50,476 nucleotides of DNA from Gammaproteobacteria bacterium (GTDB lineage Bacteria; Pseudomonadota; Gammaproteobacteria; Burkholderiales; Gallionellaceae): contig JAHJNJ010000001.1 of NCBI GenBank assembly GCA_018820925.1, forward strand, positions 1 through 50,476, given 5' to 3'. The notes beneath the pieces were generated by a model. That model had not been told where the DNA came from. It ran no database searches and saw only the letters and a program-made list of their open reading frames with translations. Positions 1-8,975 of the stretch are shown here, piece by piece. The position numbers and the translations under genes are program-made. Numbering within the stretch: position 1 is the stretch's first letter; each line of letters begins with the position of its first letter.

Positions 1-328
1 ATTGCAGTAGCTCAAGCTACCAAATTGCCTTCGCCAAAGCTGCCGTACGCGAAGGGCCGTTCCTGGCCGGTAGGCGAAATGCAGTCTAGATAGTACGCCG
101 CCCGATAGCTGCCGTTCGCAACAATCTCCTTTTCAACATTGAACAGACACTACTCTTCAGATCAAGTCAGAACTATTGCAACTGAATGCAACGACAACTG
201 AATATGCGACAAATCGCTTCACCAACACTCCATTCCTGAACTATCGCGCCAAAACTGTCCGTTGAAATACGGAGTGCGATAATACTACCCGACACATTCT
301 GAAAAAGTTTATTGGACTCAATCACGTC
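1..328. other. Upstream stretch without a recognised gene
   Basis: I see no convincing coding frame, RNA gene or terminator here. The last 100 bases are AT-richer and presumably hold the promoter of the acetyltransferase that starts at 329, but no clear -35/-10 pair with good spacing stands out. The first 120 bases could be the tail of something whose body lies outside the window. Confidence 0.4.
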
Positions 329-787
329 ATGAAATCAACCACAGATATTCAGTCAGTAGCCCCTGATTCCGCAGACCTGTTCGCCGAGATCAAGCAGCTT
401 CTCTCTACTTGTGACTTACCCACTGCCGATATTTCTCCTTCCGAATCCTTGCTGTTCTTCGCCAGCCGTTCCGATGCCAGACTGGTTGGTGTGATCGGCC
501 TTGAAGTATATGGCCCGGTTGCTCTTTTGCGTTCGCTTGCCGTAGACCCGGCACATCGCGCGCACGGTCTTGGAAAATCGTTGGTGGATTATGCCGAGGC
601 GCATGCAGCATCTCTTGGCGTCAAATCCTTGTATCTGCTCACCACCACTGCCGTTGCTTTCTTCTCCAAACTCGGTTGCTCGCCCGCCTCGCGAGCAGAG
701 GCTCCGTCATCTATCAAGGCCACCTCCCAATTTTCCGGCCTGTGCCCTGCTTCTTCGGTTTTCATGTGCAAGCGGTTGCATCCCTGA
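329..787 (+). CDS. GNAT-family N-acetyltransferase (ArsN2-like)
   Basis: A single-domain acetyltransferase of 152 aa, the usual GNAT length. The core is visible: a beta-strand reading VGVIGLEVYGPVALLRSLAV, then the acetyl-CoA pyrophosphate loop HRAHGLGKSL (the Q/RxxGxG/A signature), then a helix and a strand KSLYLLTTTAVAFFSKLGC, which is typical of motif B. The tone of the sequence (LLRSLAV, LLTTTA, FFSKLGC) is close to the ArsN2 acetyltransferases found in arsenic operons. No arsenic gene lies nearby, so the substrate is open. It stands alone, with 105 bases to the next gene on the same strand. GNAT assignment is firm; the ArsN2 link is inferred from resemblance. Confidence 0.8.
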   Translation: MKSTTDIQSVAPDSADLFAEIKQLLSTCDLPTADISPSESLLFFASRSDARLVGVIGLEVYGPVALLRSLAVDPAHRAHGLGKSLVDYAEAHAASLGVKSLYLLTTTAVAFFSKLGCSPASRAEAPSSIKATSQFSGLCPASSVFMCKRLHP

Positions 788-892
788 CATGTGGCGCCGC
801 CGCATTGGCTTTTGCTGCAGTTTTTCATGAGCAGATAGTCAAACTCCACGGATTCCGGTACATTTAGCAATCAAATCCTCAAGGAGAGAGGC

Positions 893-1237
893 ATGAAACG
901 CACGACCATGAGTCTGATTGTTGTGGCTGCAATGTTGTTCGGCAGTCCGGCTCTCGCTGCCGATGAAACGGAGAGCATGGCGCAACCGGCTGACCAAACG
1001 GAGGCCATGGCACAACCCACCGAAATCGAGACTGAGCCTACCCAATTGGTCGAGCAACCGGCAATGCCTACCGAATCGGAACTTCCGCCTTCTACCGAAA
1101 AACCCAGGCTTGCCCCGTATAACTCCAGCGGCAAACGTGACAAGCCGACAAAATATAATCGTTCAAAAACGCTCGATCTGCGGTATTGCCTGGAACTGGA
1201 AAGCAATGTCGAAATCGCAAAATGCGCCGGTGAGTAA
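893..1237 (+). CDS. Small secreted protein of unknown function
   Basis: A 114-aa protein with a clear Sec signal peptide: MKRTT, a hydrophobic core, and a likely cleavage after ALAA near residue 22. The start is fixed by an AAGGAGAG ribosome site just upstream. The mature part is low-complexity: acidic, proline- and glutamine-rich repeats (ESMAQPADQTEAMAQP and similar) followed by a basic tail with two cysteines (RYCLELESN...AKCAG). The C-terminal pattern, a short segment with two Cys about 14 residues apart, recurs in small periplasmic proteins of betaproteobacteria, but I cannot name a family. Probably periplasmic. Confidence 0.65.
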   Translation: MKRTTMSLIVVAAMLFGSPALAADETESMAQPADQTEAMAQPTEIETEPTQLVEQPAMPTESELPPSTEKPRLAPYNSSGKRDKPTKYNRSKTLDLRYCLELESNVEIAKCAGE

Positions 1238-1447
1238 CGTTAGAGGCTGTCGATCGCGGCAGCCTTGCAGGCAAAGCGCCGTTTAGCACCCAATACACCC
1301 CGCTGTTCAACGTATCAATATCGTCTTGTTGTTTTACTCTTGGGCGAACAACCAGCATCCGGCTCCGGCTTGATGATGCCGGACACCGGATTGCACCGGG
1401 CGATCCGCGTCGCCTGAATCGATCACAAATATACAACCAATATTTTC

Positions 1448-2671
1448 ATGACTGCCACTCTCACCCGCGACAACGACACTGCCGAAACCCCTTTTCTCGG
1501 ACTTGCGCCTTTTCTTCGTTCAAGTATCGCCGGTATCGATTTGCGCCCACTAGGGCAAAAGACGCTGGAACAAGCCGGGCAGCACGCCACCGACTCTGCT
1601 TTGTGGATGAACTTGTCGGTCGTCATGCAATGTTTGGGACAGCACGATTTGGGTTTGTCCATCCAGTCTCTGGCCTTGCAACAACAACGCATCTACCATC
1701 TGGCCGCCTCGGAGCAACCCGCCAAGGTGCGCCTGCTTATGTTGTGCGTCCCGGGGGACATCTCCGCGAATACGCCGCTGGATTGTTTGCTGGAAAGCGG
1801 CGATGTCGATCTGATTTACTACTTCGTTTCGCCGGATAACCCGTTGGCCTTGCCCATTCCGGAACATGATGCCTTGTTTGTCGCCATGAGCGAAGCCGAC
1901 GAAAACCGCGCGATTCTCGCTTCGCTGGAACGCTCATTGGCGCATTGGCCGAAGCCGGTGATCAACCAGCCGCAATACATTCCGCCGACGGGACGCGAGG
2001 CGGCCTGCAGGCTGTTGCAGGATGCGCCAGGCCTACTCATTCCGCCGACACTGCACGCTCCTCGTGCACTATTGCTGGATATCGCTGCCGGCAAAGTCCA
2101 GCTTGCCGAGCAATTTGCGGGGGGCGATGTCCCCTTCATCGTGCGTCCGGTCGGCTCGCATGCCGGGCGTGACCTCGCCAGGATCGGGAGCACGGACGAA
2201 CTCGCCGCTTATCTGGCCAAAGTGAAGAACGAAACATTCTTTTTCTCCCCCTTCATCGACTACAGCGGCAAAGACGGCCTGTTCCGCAAATTCCGTATCG
2301 CTCTGGTCGACGGAAAACCTTTTGCCTGTCACCTGGGCGTTTCGTCGGACTGGATGATCCATTACGTGAATGCGGGCATGTATGAGGATGCGCATAAGCG
2401 GGAAGAAGAAGCTGCCTTCATGGAAGGCTTCGATGACTTTGCCCGGCGCCATCACGCGGCGCTGGACGCGATCTATCGGCGTACCAAACTCGATTATGTG
2501 CTGATCGACTGCGCGGAAACGCAAGACGGCCATCTGTTGATCTTTGAAGTCGATCACACCATGGTCGTGCATGCCATGGATCCGGAAGCGCTGTTCCCGT
2601 ACAAGCAGGTTCATATGCTGAAAGTCAAAAGCGCATTCCGGGATTTGTTGTTTCGCTTGACCCACAAATGA
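1448..2671 (+). CDS. ATP-grasp domain protein, RimK/glutathione-synthase-like
   Basis: A 407-aa protein. Residues about 1-110 are helical and TPR-like. About 95-190 form a Rossmann-like pre-ATP-grasp region. The C-terminal half is an ATP-grasp fold: PFIVRPVGSHAGRDLARI is the nucleotide-binding strand-loop, FFFSPFIDYSGKDGLFRKFR the hinge and central part, and LIFEVDHTMVVHAMDP the metal-binding end, with Glu and Asp/His in place of the usual E-x-N. Such enzymes join a carboxylate to an amine or thiol through an acyl-phosphate. The stop overlaps the start of the next gene (ATGA at 2668-2671), so the two are translationally coupled. The altered metal site (EVDHT) may mark a subfamily with its own chemistry. 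The substrate is unknown. Confidence 0.7.
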   Translation: MTATLTRDNDTAETPFLGLAPFLRSSIAGIDLRPLGQKTLEQAGQHATDSALWMNLSVVMQCLGQHDLGLSIQSLALQQQRIYHLAASEQPAKVRLLMLCVPGDISANTPLDCLLESGDVDLIYYFVSPDNPLALPIPEHDALFVAMSEADENRAILASLERSLAHWPKPVINQPQYIPPTGREAACRLLQDAPGLLIPPTLHAPRALLLDIAAGKVQLAEQFAGGDVPFIVRPVGSHAGRDLARIGSTDELAAYLAKVKNETFFFSPFIDYSGKDGLFRKFRIALVDGKPFACHLGVSSDWMIHYVNAGMYEDAHKREEEAAFMEGFDDFARRHHAALDAIYRRTKLDYVLIDCAETQDGHLLIFEVDHTMVVHAMDPEALFPYKQVHMLKVKSAFRDLLFRLTHK

Positions 2672-3768
2672 ACCTGCTCAACAGCCTCAATTTCTCCGCC
2701 GGTCCCGGCGCATTGCCGGAGAGCGTGTTGCTGCAGGCTCAACAGGCCATTATTGAAGTACCGGACGTGGGCTTGTCCATTCTTGGCATCAGCCACCGTA
2801 CCGACTGGTTCGAGTCTGTCGTCGCCGAACTGGAAAACAATATCCGCACACTGCTGGAATTGGCCGACAACTATCACATACTGTTCCTGCAAGGCGGAAC
2901 GACGCAACAATTCTCGATGATTCCGATGACCTTGTTGCGCGGCAAAACGTCTCCGGCAGAATACCTGCATACCGGTTACTGGAGCGACAAGGCAATCACC
3001 GAAGCAAAACGCGAGGGGCCGGTACGCGAGATATGGAGCGGCAAATCCGGCGGCTACCGCCGGTTGCCCGCCGACGATGAGCTTCGCTTTGCACCGGATG
3101 CCCCCTACCTGCACTACATCTCCAATGAAACGGTGGAAGGACTGCAATTTCACCGGGTGTTGGGGCGCGACGATGTTCCGCGCGTTTGCGACATGTCGTC
3201 GGATTTCTTGTCGCAGCCTTGCGAGGCGAATCGCTTCTCGCTGATCTATGCACATGCCCAGAAGAATATCGGTCCGGCCGGCGTCACGGTTGTGCTGATC
3301 CGCGACGAATTGCTGCAGGGCACACCGACCGATCTTCCCGGTTTCCTGGATTACCGCAATCACGTCCAGGCGCATTCCAATTACAACACGCCGCCCGTAT
3401 TTGCGATCTATGTCGTGTTGCTCATCACGCGCTGGCTGCTCACGGAAATCGGCGGTCTGGCCAATATGGCGGCAATCAACCGCAACAAGGCGGAGCTGAT
3501 GTACCGCCTGCTCGATAACAGCAATGACTTCTATCGCGGCAGAGTCCAACCGCAGGACCGCTCGCTGATGAACGTCACGTTCAACTTGTCCTGCCCGGAA
3601 AAAGAGAATCGCTTCCTTGCAGAAGCACAAGCAGCAGGGTTTTCCGGACTTGCCGGCCACCGCTCAACCGGCGGCGTGCGCGCTTCCCTCTACAACGGGC
3701 TCACGCTCGCTGCGGTAGAACAATTGACCGGCTTCATGGAAGATTTCCAGCGGCGACATCACCAGTAA
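2668..3768 (+). CDS. serC: Phosphoserine aminotransferase-type enzyme
   Basis: A 366-aa PLP-dependent class V aminotransferase matching SerC in length and motifs. It opens with NFSAGPGALPE. SHRTDWF and GHRSTGGVRAS carry the His/Arg residues that hold the substrate phosphate in SerC. The PLP lysine sits in YAHAQKNIGPAG. SerC converts 3-phosphohydroxypyruvate and glutamate to phosphoserine (serine synthesis), and also acts in pyridoxal phosphate synthesis. The start lies inside the ATP-grasp gene (ATGA overlap). In many betaproteobacteria serC sits with pheA/hisC/aroA; that context is absent here, so this may be a second, specialised copy. Aminotransferase identity is firm; its role as the housekeeping SerC is less so. 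Confidence 0.85.
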   Translation: MNLLNSLNFSAGPGALPESVLLQAQQAIIEVPDVGLSILGISHRTDWFESVVAELENNIRTLLELADNYHILFLQGGTTQQFSMIPMTLLRGKTSPAEYLHTGYWSDKAITEAKREGPVREIWSGKSGGYRRLPADDELRFAPDAPYLHYISNETVEGLQFHRVLGRDDVPRVCDMSSDFLSQPCEANRFSLIYAHAQKNIGPAGVTVVLIRDELLQGTPTDLPGFLDYRNHVQAHSNYNTPPVFAIYVVLLITRWLLTEIGGLANMAAINRNKAELMYRLLDNSNDFYRGRVQPQDRSLMNVTFNLSCPEKENRFLAEAQAAGFSGLAGHRSTGGVRASLYNGLTLAAVEQLTGFMEDFQRRHHQ

Positions 3769-3801
3769 GTCGGTTGCATCCCTCCCATCAGTACAATAGT
3801 T

Positions 3802-3851
3802 GTAGGGTGCGCCTGCGCACCAGAGCAGAATGGTGCGCAAGCGCACCCTAC
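3802..3851. repeat. Inverted-pair palindrome with GTAG ends (GTAGGGTGCGC family)
   Basis: GTAGGGTGCGCCTGCGCAC is followed after a short spacer by GTGCGCAAGCGCACCCTAC, so the whole unit can fold into one long hairpin or two small ones. It begins with GTAG and ends with CTAC, the tetranucleotide that heads REP sequences. It follows serC by 33 bases and could act as a 3' mRNA stabiliser. No U-tract follows, so I do not call it a terminator. Confidence 0.75.
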
Positions 3852-4019
3852 TTGAGACTGTAATGGTTTGTTTTAATCGGTGTTAATCTGCGTAATCTGC
3901 GGCCAACTGCTTTTCATGATCCCGAATTATTTCAGCGGACAAATGTATCCAATGGCGTGAACTTTTTTAGAGCCCGGTACTCAGACCGTGCTCTCGTAAA
4001 GCAAATACATTGGATCACC

Positions 4020-4301
4020 ATGAAAAAACTGAGAATATTACCGGGCGCGGCAGGCATTATCGCCCTGACAGCCACCTTGGGTTTTGTTGACGGGCGTTAC
4101 GAAATCGAAACCGACAGTTATTCAAGAAGCAACATTACTTTGGTCAAGGCCATCAATCATATGGCGGCGCCTGATACCGCAGCGGGCAAGCGCCCGGATA
4201 TCAAACCCGACAGCACGGCCTATCTGGTGAAAGTCAGGCACGGTGAAATATTTGCAGAAGTGCTGATCGATGCGGTTACCGGGCGCGTCCTGGTGTCATG
4301 A
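4020..4301 (+). CDS. PepSY-like small exported protein
   Basis: A protein of 93 aa if read from the ATG at 4020 (MKKLRILPG...); an in-frame GTG at 3957 would add 21 residues. The 4020 start gives a lysine-rich start and a hydrophobic stretch (GAAGIIALTATLGFV), which suits a signal peptide or anchor. The end, YLVKVRHGEIFAEVLIDAVTGRVL, has the pattern of a PepSY domain (strand, then a V-x-V-D-A-x-T-G-x-V turn and strand). PepSY domains often inhibit or modulate peptidases or sit in membrane sensors. No strong ribosome site is seen for either start. It converges on the thioredoxin-like gene. Confidence 0.55.
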   Translation: MKKLRILPGAAGIIALTATLGFVDGRYEIETDSYSRSNITLVKAINHMAAPDTAAGKRPDIKPDSTAYLVKVRHGEIFAEVLIDAVTGRVLVS

Positions 4302-4344
4302 GCCGGTATTCCCGGCCGACCCGCAGTGCATTGCGTTGCCGGAA

Positions 4345-4866
4345 TCAAATACCCGCCAGCCAAAGCCGCAGTCTGAGTCCCATCCCCGTGGTGTAGCCCA
4401 CTTCGATAAAACGTATCTGTCCGTCCGGTGCGATGATGAAACTGGCGGGCACGGCATGTACGCCCCATGAATTCGAGATGCTGCCATCCGCGTCGTTCAG
4501 CACGGGAAAAGCGATTTCCTTTTCCTTCATGAAACGCGTGACCTGTTCCGGCTTGCCGCTTTGCATGGCGATCGTGATGACATCCGGATGGTCGCGCGCG
4601 ATAGCGGCGATCGAACCCTGTTCGGCGCTGCAGACCGGGCACCAGGTCGCCCAGAAATGGACCAGCACAGGCCGGTCGGGATGTGCCGGCAACTGGTAAG
4701 GCTGGCCGGCGAGTGTCACACCCTGTAATACCGGTGCCGCACCGCTGACCATGTCGCGTTGCTGCCAGGCGCGAATTCCCACAACCACCACAACGAGCAG
4801 CAGCGCTTCAATGGCAAAGAAGCGCCATTTCGAAGCACGCGGTTTGCTGCCGGTTTCATTCGTCAT
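4345..4866 (-). CDS. Membrane-anchored thioredoxin-like disulfide oxidoreductase (TlpA/ScsD type)
   Basis: A 173-aa protein with one N-terminal membrane helix (about residues 14-32, rich in Val/Leu), then a periplasmic thioredoxin fold. The active site is WATWCPVCSAE (CxxC) near residue 75, and the cis-proline loop is VHAVPASFII. The family moves reducing or oxidising equivalents to periplasmic cysteines, for example for copper tolerance (ScsD) or cytochrome c maturation (TlpA/CcmG). No scs or ccm genes are adjacent, so the client is unknown. It lies 18 bases downstream of hslR on the same strand and may share its transcript. Confidence 0.85.
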   Translation of the reverse strand: MTNETGSKPRASKWRFFAIEALLLVVVVVGIRAWQQRDMVSGAAPVLQGVTLAGQPYQLPAHPDRPVLVHFWATWCPVCSAEQGSIAAIARDHPDVITIAMQSGKPEQVTRFMKEKEIAFPVLNDADGSISNSWGVHAVPASFIIAPDGQIRFIEVGYTTGMGLRLRLWLAGI

Positions 4867-4884
4867 GGGAAACGTAACCTCAGA

Positions 4885-5307
4885 TCATTCAGGGTCGCCC
4901 CAGACACTCTTGCGTCCGGGCCTGGTTGCGGATTCAAAACGCTCGATGTCGCGCCGGTCGCGCTTGGTCGGCCGGCCCTTGAAAGCGGGTTGCGGCAATG
5001 CCTTGAGATTGGCGGCGATCTCGGCGCGCCGCGCCTTGCTTGCGTCGCTCTCGCGATAAAGCTTCTGCGCCTCGGGCGCGGGACCGCGCCGGTTGGAAAG
5101 CGCCAGCACTTCAATTTCAAAATGATATTGCCCGAGGCGGATATCCAGATGGTCGCCCACGCCGATGGCCTTGGCCGGCTTGATGCGGACTTCGTTCATC
5201 GTGACCTTGCCGCTCTCCACGGCGTCGACGGCAAGACTGCGCGTCTTGAAAAAACGCGCCGCCCACAGCCACTTGTCGATGCGCAGTTTATCGTTGTCTT
5301 CACTCAT
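4885..5307 (-). CDS. hslR: Heat-shock protein 15, S4-domain RNA-binding protein
   Basis: A 140-aa protein close to E. coli Hsp15 in size. The S4 domain begins at once: KLRIDKWLWAARFFKTRSLAVDAVESGKV. It is followed by a basic, Arg/Lys-rich tail (FKGRPTKRDRRDIERF). HslR binds free 50S subunits that carry a nascent chain with peptidyl-tRNA after premature dissociation, and helps recycle them. Its start lies 12 bases downstream of the stop of the hydrolase-like gene, suggesting a shared transcript. Confidence 0.9.
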   Translation of the reverse strand: MSEDNDKLRIDKWLWAARFFKTRSLAVDAVESGKVTMNEVRIKPAKAIGVGDHLDIRLGQYHFEIEVLALSNRRGPAPEAQKLYRESDASKARRAEIAANLKALPQPAFKGRPTKRDRRDIERFESATRPGRKSVWGDPE

Positions 5308-5319
5308 GCTCGGGATCGT

Positions 5320-6471
5320 TTAGTGCCGAAGATCGTCTTCCACATGACGCAGGATCGCTTCGAACAGCACTTCGCGCGGAAACGCGTTGTGGTTGCGCAG
5401 CAGCCAGTTCCAGAACGAACGCTTGGAACGGTTGAACGGCAGCGCCACCGCCCAGTGGTCGCTCTTCACATAGCCGAGCAAATTTGCACCCGGCAGCACT
5501 TGGTCGTGGATCAGCATATGGCTGTCGTTGCGCGGTTCCACTTCGGCAAGCTTTGCATAGAGCAGGCGCAGGAACCAGTGCATGCGTTTCGGTTTGGTGA
5601 AAGTCACCAGCGAGTAATAGCGTATGCCTTGCGGCATGCTTGACCAGTATCTTGCCAGCCAGTGCAGGCAGCGGTCGCGCGAAATGCTTTTCAGGAAGTT
5701 CTCGTTGATATGGGAGCAGGCACCGGGTGTCGGCAGCAATCCCAGCATCGTTTTGTAGCGGTTGAGCCAGTCGGCCAGCGGACTGCCGCTGACCACGCCG
5801 GCCACGCTGACCAGCGCGCGCAGGTTGCGCGGCGTATCGTTGCCCATGCGGCGCAAGGCTTCCAGCGTGTCGGGCACGCCCTTGGAGTAGGCAACCACAA
5901 TGACATTGGCGGCATTTTCGTGCTTGCGGATTGCGTCCTCGACAATCTTTGCGTTGTGTTCCGAGGTGGCGATGCCGCGCACATGCACCACGTCGATGGT
6001 TGAATAGCGCGGCAGGAGGTAATCGTATTCGGTGGCGATATCCACCGACTTGCCGCGGCCGAACGGCAGGGCGACATCGGAGACGCATTCCCACAGCACG
6101 CCGGAGACAATGATGATCACGAGATCGGAGGGGGTATCGGGCAATGCGACAGGCGTTACCGAAGAAGGCGTTTCGCCAAGATCGTGCAGGATGCCGTCAA
6201 GCTGACGTTCGTCGGGATACTCGCCATGACGCTGCATGACCACCGCCCCCAGCACGTTGCGGAATTGCGTCCTGGCATCGCGCACCGCAGGCATGCCCAG
6301 CGGGAACAACATCGCGGGTGGCGGTATCTCCTTCTCGCGCAGCATGTAGGTACCGAACAGAAAGCGCCATAGCCACAACAAGGAAAGCGCGCCTACCAGC
6401 CACCACAGGCTGTCGGTCACCGCGAACAGCAGGAGCGCCAGAACCATCAACCCCAATAGTGACAGCTTCAT
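5320..6471 (-). CDS. Membrane-anchored alpha/beta-hydrolase-like protein
   Basis: A 383-aa protein. The first 45 residues form two hydrophobic segments (LLGLMVLALLLFAV and LWWLVGALSLLWLWRFLFG). The rest is soluble and has an alpha/beta-hydrolase pattern: a strand LVIIIVSGVL, then the elbow VVAYSKGVPDTLEAL (a G/A-x-S-x-G nucleophile), VSVAGVVSGSP after it, and HMLIHDQVLPGANLLGYVKSDHWAVAL near the end, where the Asp and His of a triad could lie. This suggests an inner-membrane esterase, lipase or thioesterase. I do not recognise a named family. The gene precedes hslR and is separated by 28 bases from the decarboxylase gene, whose end lies at 6500. Confidence 0.6.
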   Translation of the reverse strand: MKLSLLGLMVLALLLFAVTDSLWWLVGALSLLWLWRFLFGTYMLREKEIPPPAMLFPLGMPAVRDARTQFRNVLGAVVMQRHGEYPDERQLDGILHDLGETPSSVTPVALPDTPSDLVIIIVSGVLWECVSDVALPFGRGKSVDIATEYDYLLPRYSTIDVVHVRGIATSEHNAKIVEDAIRKHENAANVIVVAYSKGVPDTLEALRRMGNDTPRNLRALVSVAGVVSGSPLADWLNRYKTMLGLLPTPGACSHINENFLKSISRDRCLHWLARYWSSMPQGIRYYSLVTFTKPKRMHWFLRLLYAKLAEVEPRNDSHMLIHDQVLPGANLLGYVKSDHWAVALPFNRSKRSFWNWLLRNHNAFPREVLFEAILRHVEDDLRH

Positions 6472-6499
6472 GTCAACCTCCGTGAAGGGAACAAGGTAT

Positions 6500-8749
6500 C
6501 TATGGCTTTACACAGTCCACGTAATACACGCGCTCACCGTTGGTCCTTTCGGAAACGAGTCCGTGGATGTCGGTCTCAAAGCCGGGGAATTTCCGGTTGA
6601 ACTCGCGCGCAAACTTGAGGTATTCCACAATGGTCTTGTTGAAACGCTCGCCCGGAATCAGCAGGGGGATGCCCGGCGGATACGGCGTGAGCAGCACCGC
6701 AGTGACGCGGCCTTCCAGGTCGTCGATGGCGACGCGCTCGATTTCGCCGTGTGCCATCCTGGCAAACGCATCCGACGGCTTCATTGCGGGTTCCATGCTG
6801 GACAAGTACATCTCGGTGGTGAGGCGCGCCACATCCCTGGCCTTGTAGATGCCGTGGATTTGTTCGCACAGATCGCGCAGTCCGACTTTTTCGTAACGCG
6901 GATTTTTCGCGATGAATTCCGGCAGCACGCGCCACAACGGCTGGTTCTGGTCGTAATCGTCCTTGAACTGCTGCAGCTCGGTCACCATGCTGTTCCAGCG
7001 CCCCTTGGTGATGCCGATGGTGAACATGATGAAGAAAGAATACAGGCCGCACTTCTCCACCACCACGCCGTGTTCGGCCAGGTAACGGGTGACGATACTG
7101 GCGGGAATGCCGCTGTCGGCGAAATCGCCGTCCACATCCAGTCCCGGCGTGACCACCGTGGCCTTGATCGGGTCGAGCATGTTGAACCCCTCGGCCAGTT
7201 TGCCGAAACCGTGCCAGCGGTCGTCGCCGCGCAACACCCAGTCGTCGCGCTCGGCCATGCCCTCTTCCGACAGGTAGTCGGGGCCCCACACCTTGAACCA
7301 CCAGTCCGCGCCGAACTCGGCTTCCACCTTGCGCATGGCGCGGCGGAAGTTGAGTGCTTCGGCGATGCTTTCTTCCACCAGCGCAGTGCCGCCGGGCGGC
7401 TCCATCATCGCGGCGGCCACGTCGCACGAGGCGATAATGGCGTACTGCGGCGATGTGGAAGTGTGCATCAGGTAGGCCTCGTTAAAGCAGTCGCGGTCGA
7501 GCTTGCGCGTCTCGCTATCGTGAATCAGGATTTGCGAAGCTTGGCTCAGGCCCGCCAGCAGTTTGTGCGTGGACTGCGTGGAAAAAATCATCGATTCTTT
7601 TGCGCGCGGGCGGCCTTTGCCGATAGCGTGCATATCCCTGTAAAAATCGTGGAAAGCGGCGTGCGGCAACCAGGCTTCATCGAAGTGCAACGCATCGATC
7701 TTGCCGTCCAGCATTTCCTTCAGCATCTCGACGTTGTACATCACGCCGTCATAGGTGCTTTGCGTGATGGTAAGGATGCGCGGCTTCTTGGTTTTGTCCT
7801 TGATGAAGGGATTGGCGTCGATTTTCTTCTGGATGGTCTCGCGCTCGAATTCGGATTTCGGAATGGGGCCGATAATCCCGAAGTTGTTGCGCGTCGGGGT
7901 GAGGAACACCGGCACCGCGCCGGTCATCATGATCGCGTGCAGGATGGACTTGTGACAGTTGCGGTCCACCACCACGATGTCGTCCGGCGCCACCATGGAG
8001 TGCCACACGATCTTGTTCGAGGTCGAGGTACCGTTAGTCACGAAAAACAGGTGGTCGGCATTGAAGATGCGCGCCGCATTGCGTTCGGAGGCCGCCACCG
8101 GTCCGGTGTGGTCCAGCAACTGGCCCAGCTCGTCCACCGCGTTGCACACGTCGGCACGCAGCATGTTCTCGCCGAAGAACTGGTGGAACATGCGTCCCAC
8201 CGGCGATTTCAGGAACGCCACGCCGCCGGAGTGACCCGGACAGTGCCAGGAATACGAACCGTCCTGCGCGTAGCCCACCAGCGCGCGGAAGAACGGCGGC
8301 GCCAGCGAATCCATGTACGACTTCGCTTCGCGGATGATGTGGCGCGCCACAAATTCCGGCGTGTCCTCGTGCATGTGGATGAAGCCGTGCAGCTCGCGCA
8401 GGATGTCGTTCGGGATGTGGCGCGAGGTGCGCGTTTCGCCGTACAGATAAATGGGAATGTCGGCATTCTTGAAGCGGATTTCCTGCACGAACGCGCGCAG
8501 GGTGCGCAGCGCGACTTCCGTTTCCTCCTCGCTGCCGCCGCCGAATTCCTCGTCGTCTATGGACAGCACGAAAGCGGAAGCGCGGCTTTGCTGCTGCGCA
8601 AACGAAGTCAGGTCGCCGTAGCTGGTCATACCGACGACTTCGGTGCCCTCTTTTTCAAGCGCATCGGCCAGCGCGCGGATGCCGTGGCCGCTGGCGTTCT
8701 CCGAACGGTAGTCTTCGTCGATGATGATGATGGGAAACTGGAATTTCAT
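6500..8749 (-). CDS. PLP-dependent Orn/Lys/Arg decarboxylase (long, wing-domain type)
   Basis: A 749-aa fold-type I decarboxylase of the AdiA/LdcC/SpeC class. The N-terminal 140 residues form the response-regulator-like wing domain (FPIIIIDEDYRSENASGHGIRAL...). The PLP core contains DRNCHKSILHA, LHFDEAWLPHAAF and the Schiff-base lysine, Lys396, in STQSTHKLLAG. The C-terminal domain (LTPYPPGIPLLIPGERF) is complete. The enzyme turns arginine, lysine or ornithine into the amine plus CO2 while consuming a proton. I cannot decide the substrate from sequence alone. No amino acid/amine antiporter lies next door, which argues against a simple acid-resistance pair and for polyamine synthesis. A 797-aa frame lies antisense and is a codon-bias shadow. 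Confidence 0.9.
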   Translation of the reverse strand: MKFQFPIIIIDEDYRSENASGHGIRALADALEKEGTEVVGMTSYGDLTSFAQQQSRASAFVLSIDDEEFGGGSEEETEVALRTLRAFVQEIRFKNADIPIYLYGETRTSRHIPNDILRELHGFIHMHEDTPEFVARHIIREAKSYMDSLAPPFFRALVGYAQDGSYSWHCPGHSGGVAFLKSPVGRMFHQFFGENMLRADVCNAVDELGQLLDHTGPVAASERNAARIFNADHLFFVTNGTSTSNKIVWHSMVAPDDIVVVDRNCHKSILHAIMMTGAVPVFLTPTRNNFGIIGPIPKSEFERETIQKKIDANPFIKDKTKKPRILTITQSTYDGVMYNVEMLKEMLDGKIDALHFDEAWLPHAAFHDFYRDMHAIGKGRPRAKESMIFSTQSTHKLLAGLSQASQILIHDSETRKLDRDCFNEAYLMHTSTSPQYAIIASCDVAAAMMEPPGGTALVEESIAEALNFRRAMRKVEAEFGADWWFKVWGPDYLSEEGMAERDDWVLRGDDRWHGFGKLAEGFNMLDPIKATVVTPGLDVDGDFADSGIPASIVTRYLAEHGVVVEKCGLYSFFIMFTIGITKGRWNSMVTELQQFKDDYDQNQPLWRVLPEFIAKNPRYEKVGLRDLCEQIHGIYKARDVARLTTEMYLSSMEPAMKPSDAFARMAHGEIERVAIDDLEGRVTAVLLTPYPPGIPLLIPGERFNKTIVEYLKFAREFNRKFPGFETDIHGLVSERTNGERVYYVDCVKP

Positions 8750-8834
8750 GGGGCACTCCCTACTGGGAAAATCATATTAAAAGTGGCGCGGATTGTCGCA
8801 GGTTTTATCGGCGACGGGGGAATAACAGAAAGCG

Positions 8835-8975
8835 CTATTCGCGTGGCGGATAGGGGTTTTTGAGCTGTGCCACCAGATCGGCCAGCACCATGAGAAACTG
8901 CTGCTCGTCGCAGCCCATCAGGACGGCATCTTCGAGCGCATCCCGGCACACCTGGCGGACAATCCGAGTACGCAT
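8835..8975 (-). CDS. 46-aa ORF translationally coupled to dcd
   Basis: The stop of dcd and the ATG of this ORF share a base (TGATG at 8973-8977), the same coupling used by real operon partners elsewhere in this window. The product, [20 protein letters not shown] then GCDEQQFLMVLADLVAQLKNPYPPRE, is a plausible small helical protein with an amphipathic pattern and a proline-rich tail. It ends 85 bases before the decarboxylase start. I know no family for it; function unknown. Confidence 0.5.
   Translation of the reverse strand: MRTRIVRQVCRDALEDAVLMGCDEQQFLMVLADLVAQLKNPYPPRE

Noticed and set aside
6470-8863. 797-aa plus-strand frame
   Set aside because: Exactly antisense to the decarboxylase, His/Arg/Val-rich shadow composition, no ribosome site. 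The decarboxylase on the other strand has all its motifs.
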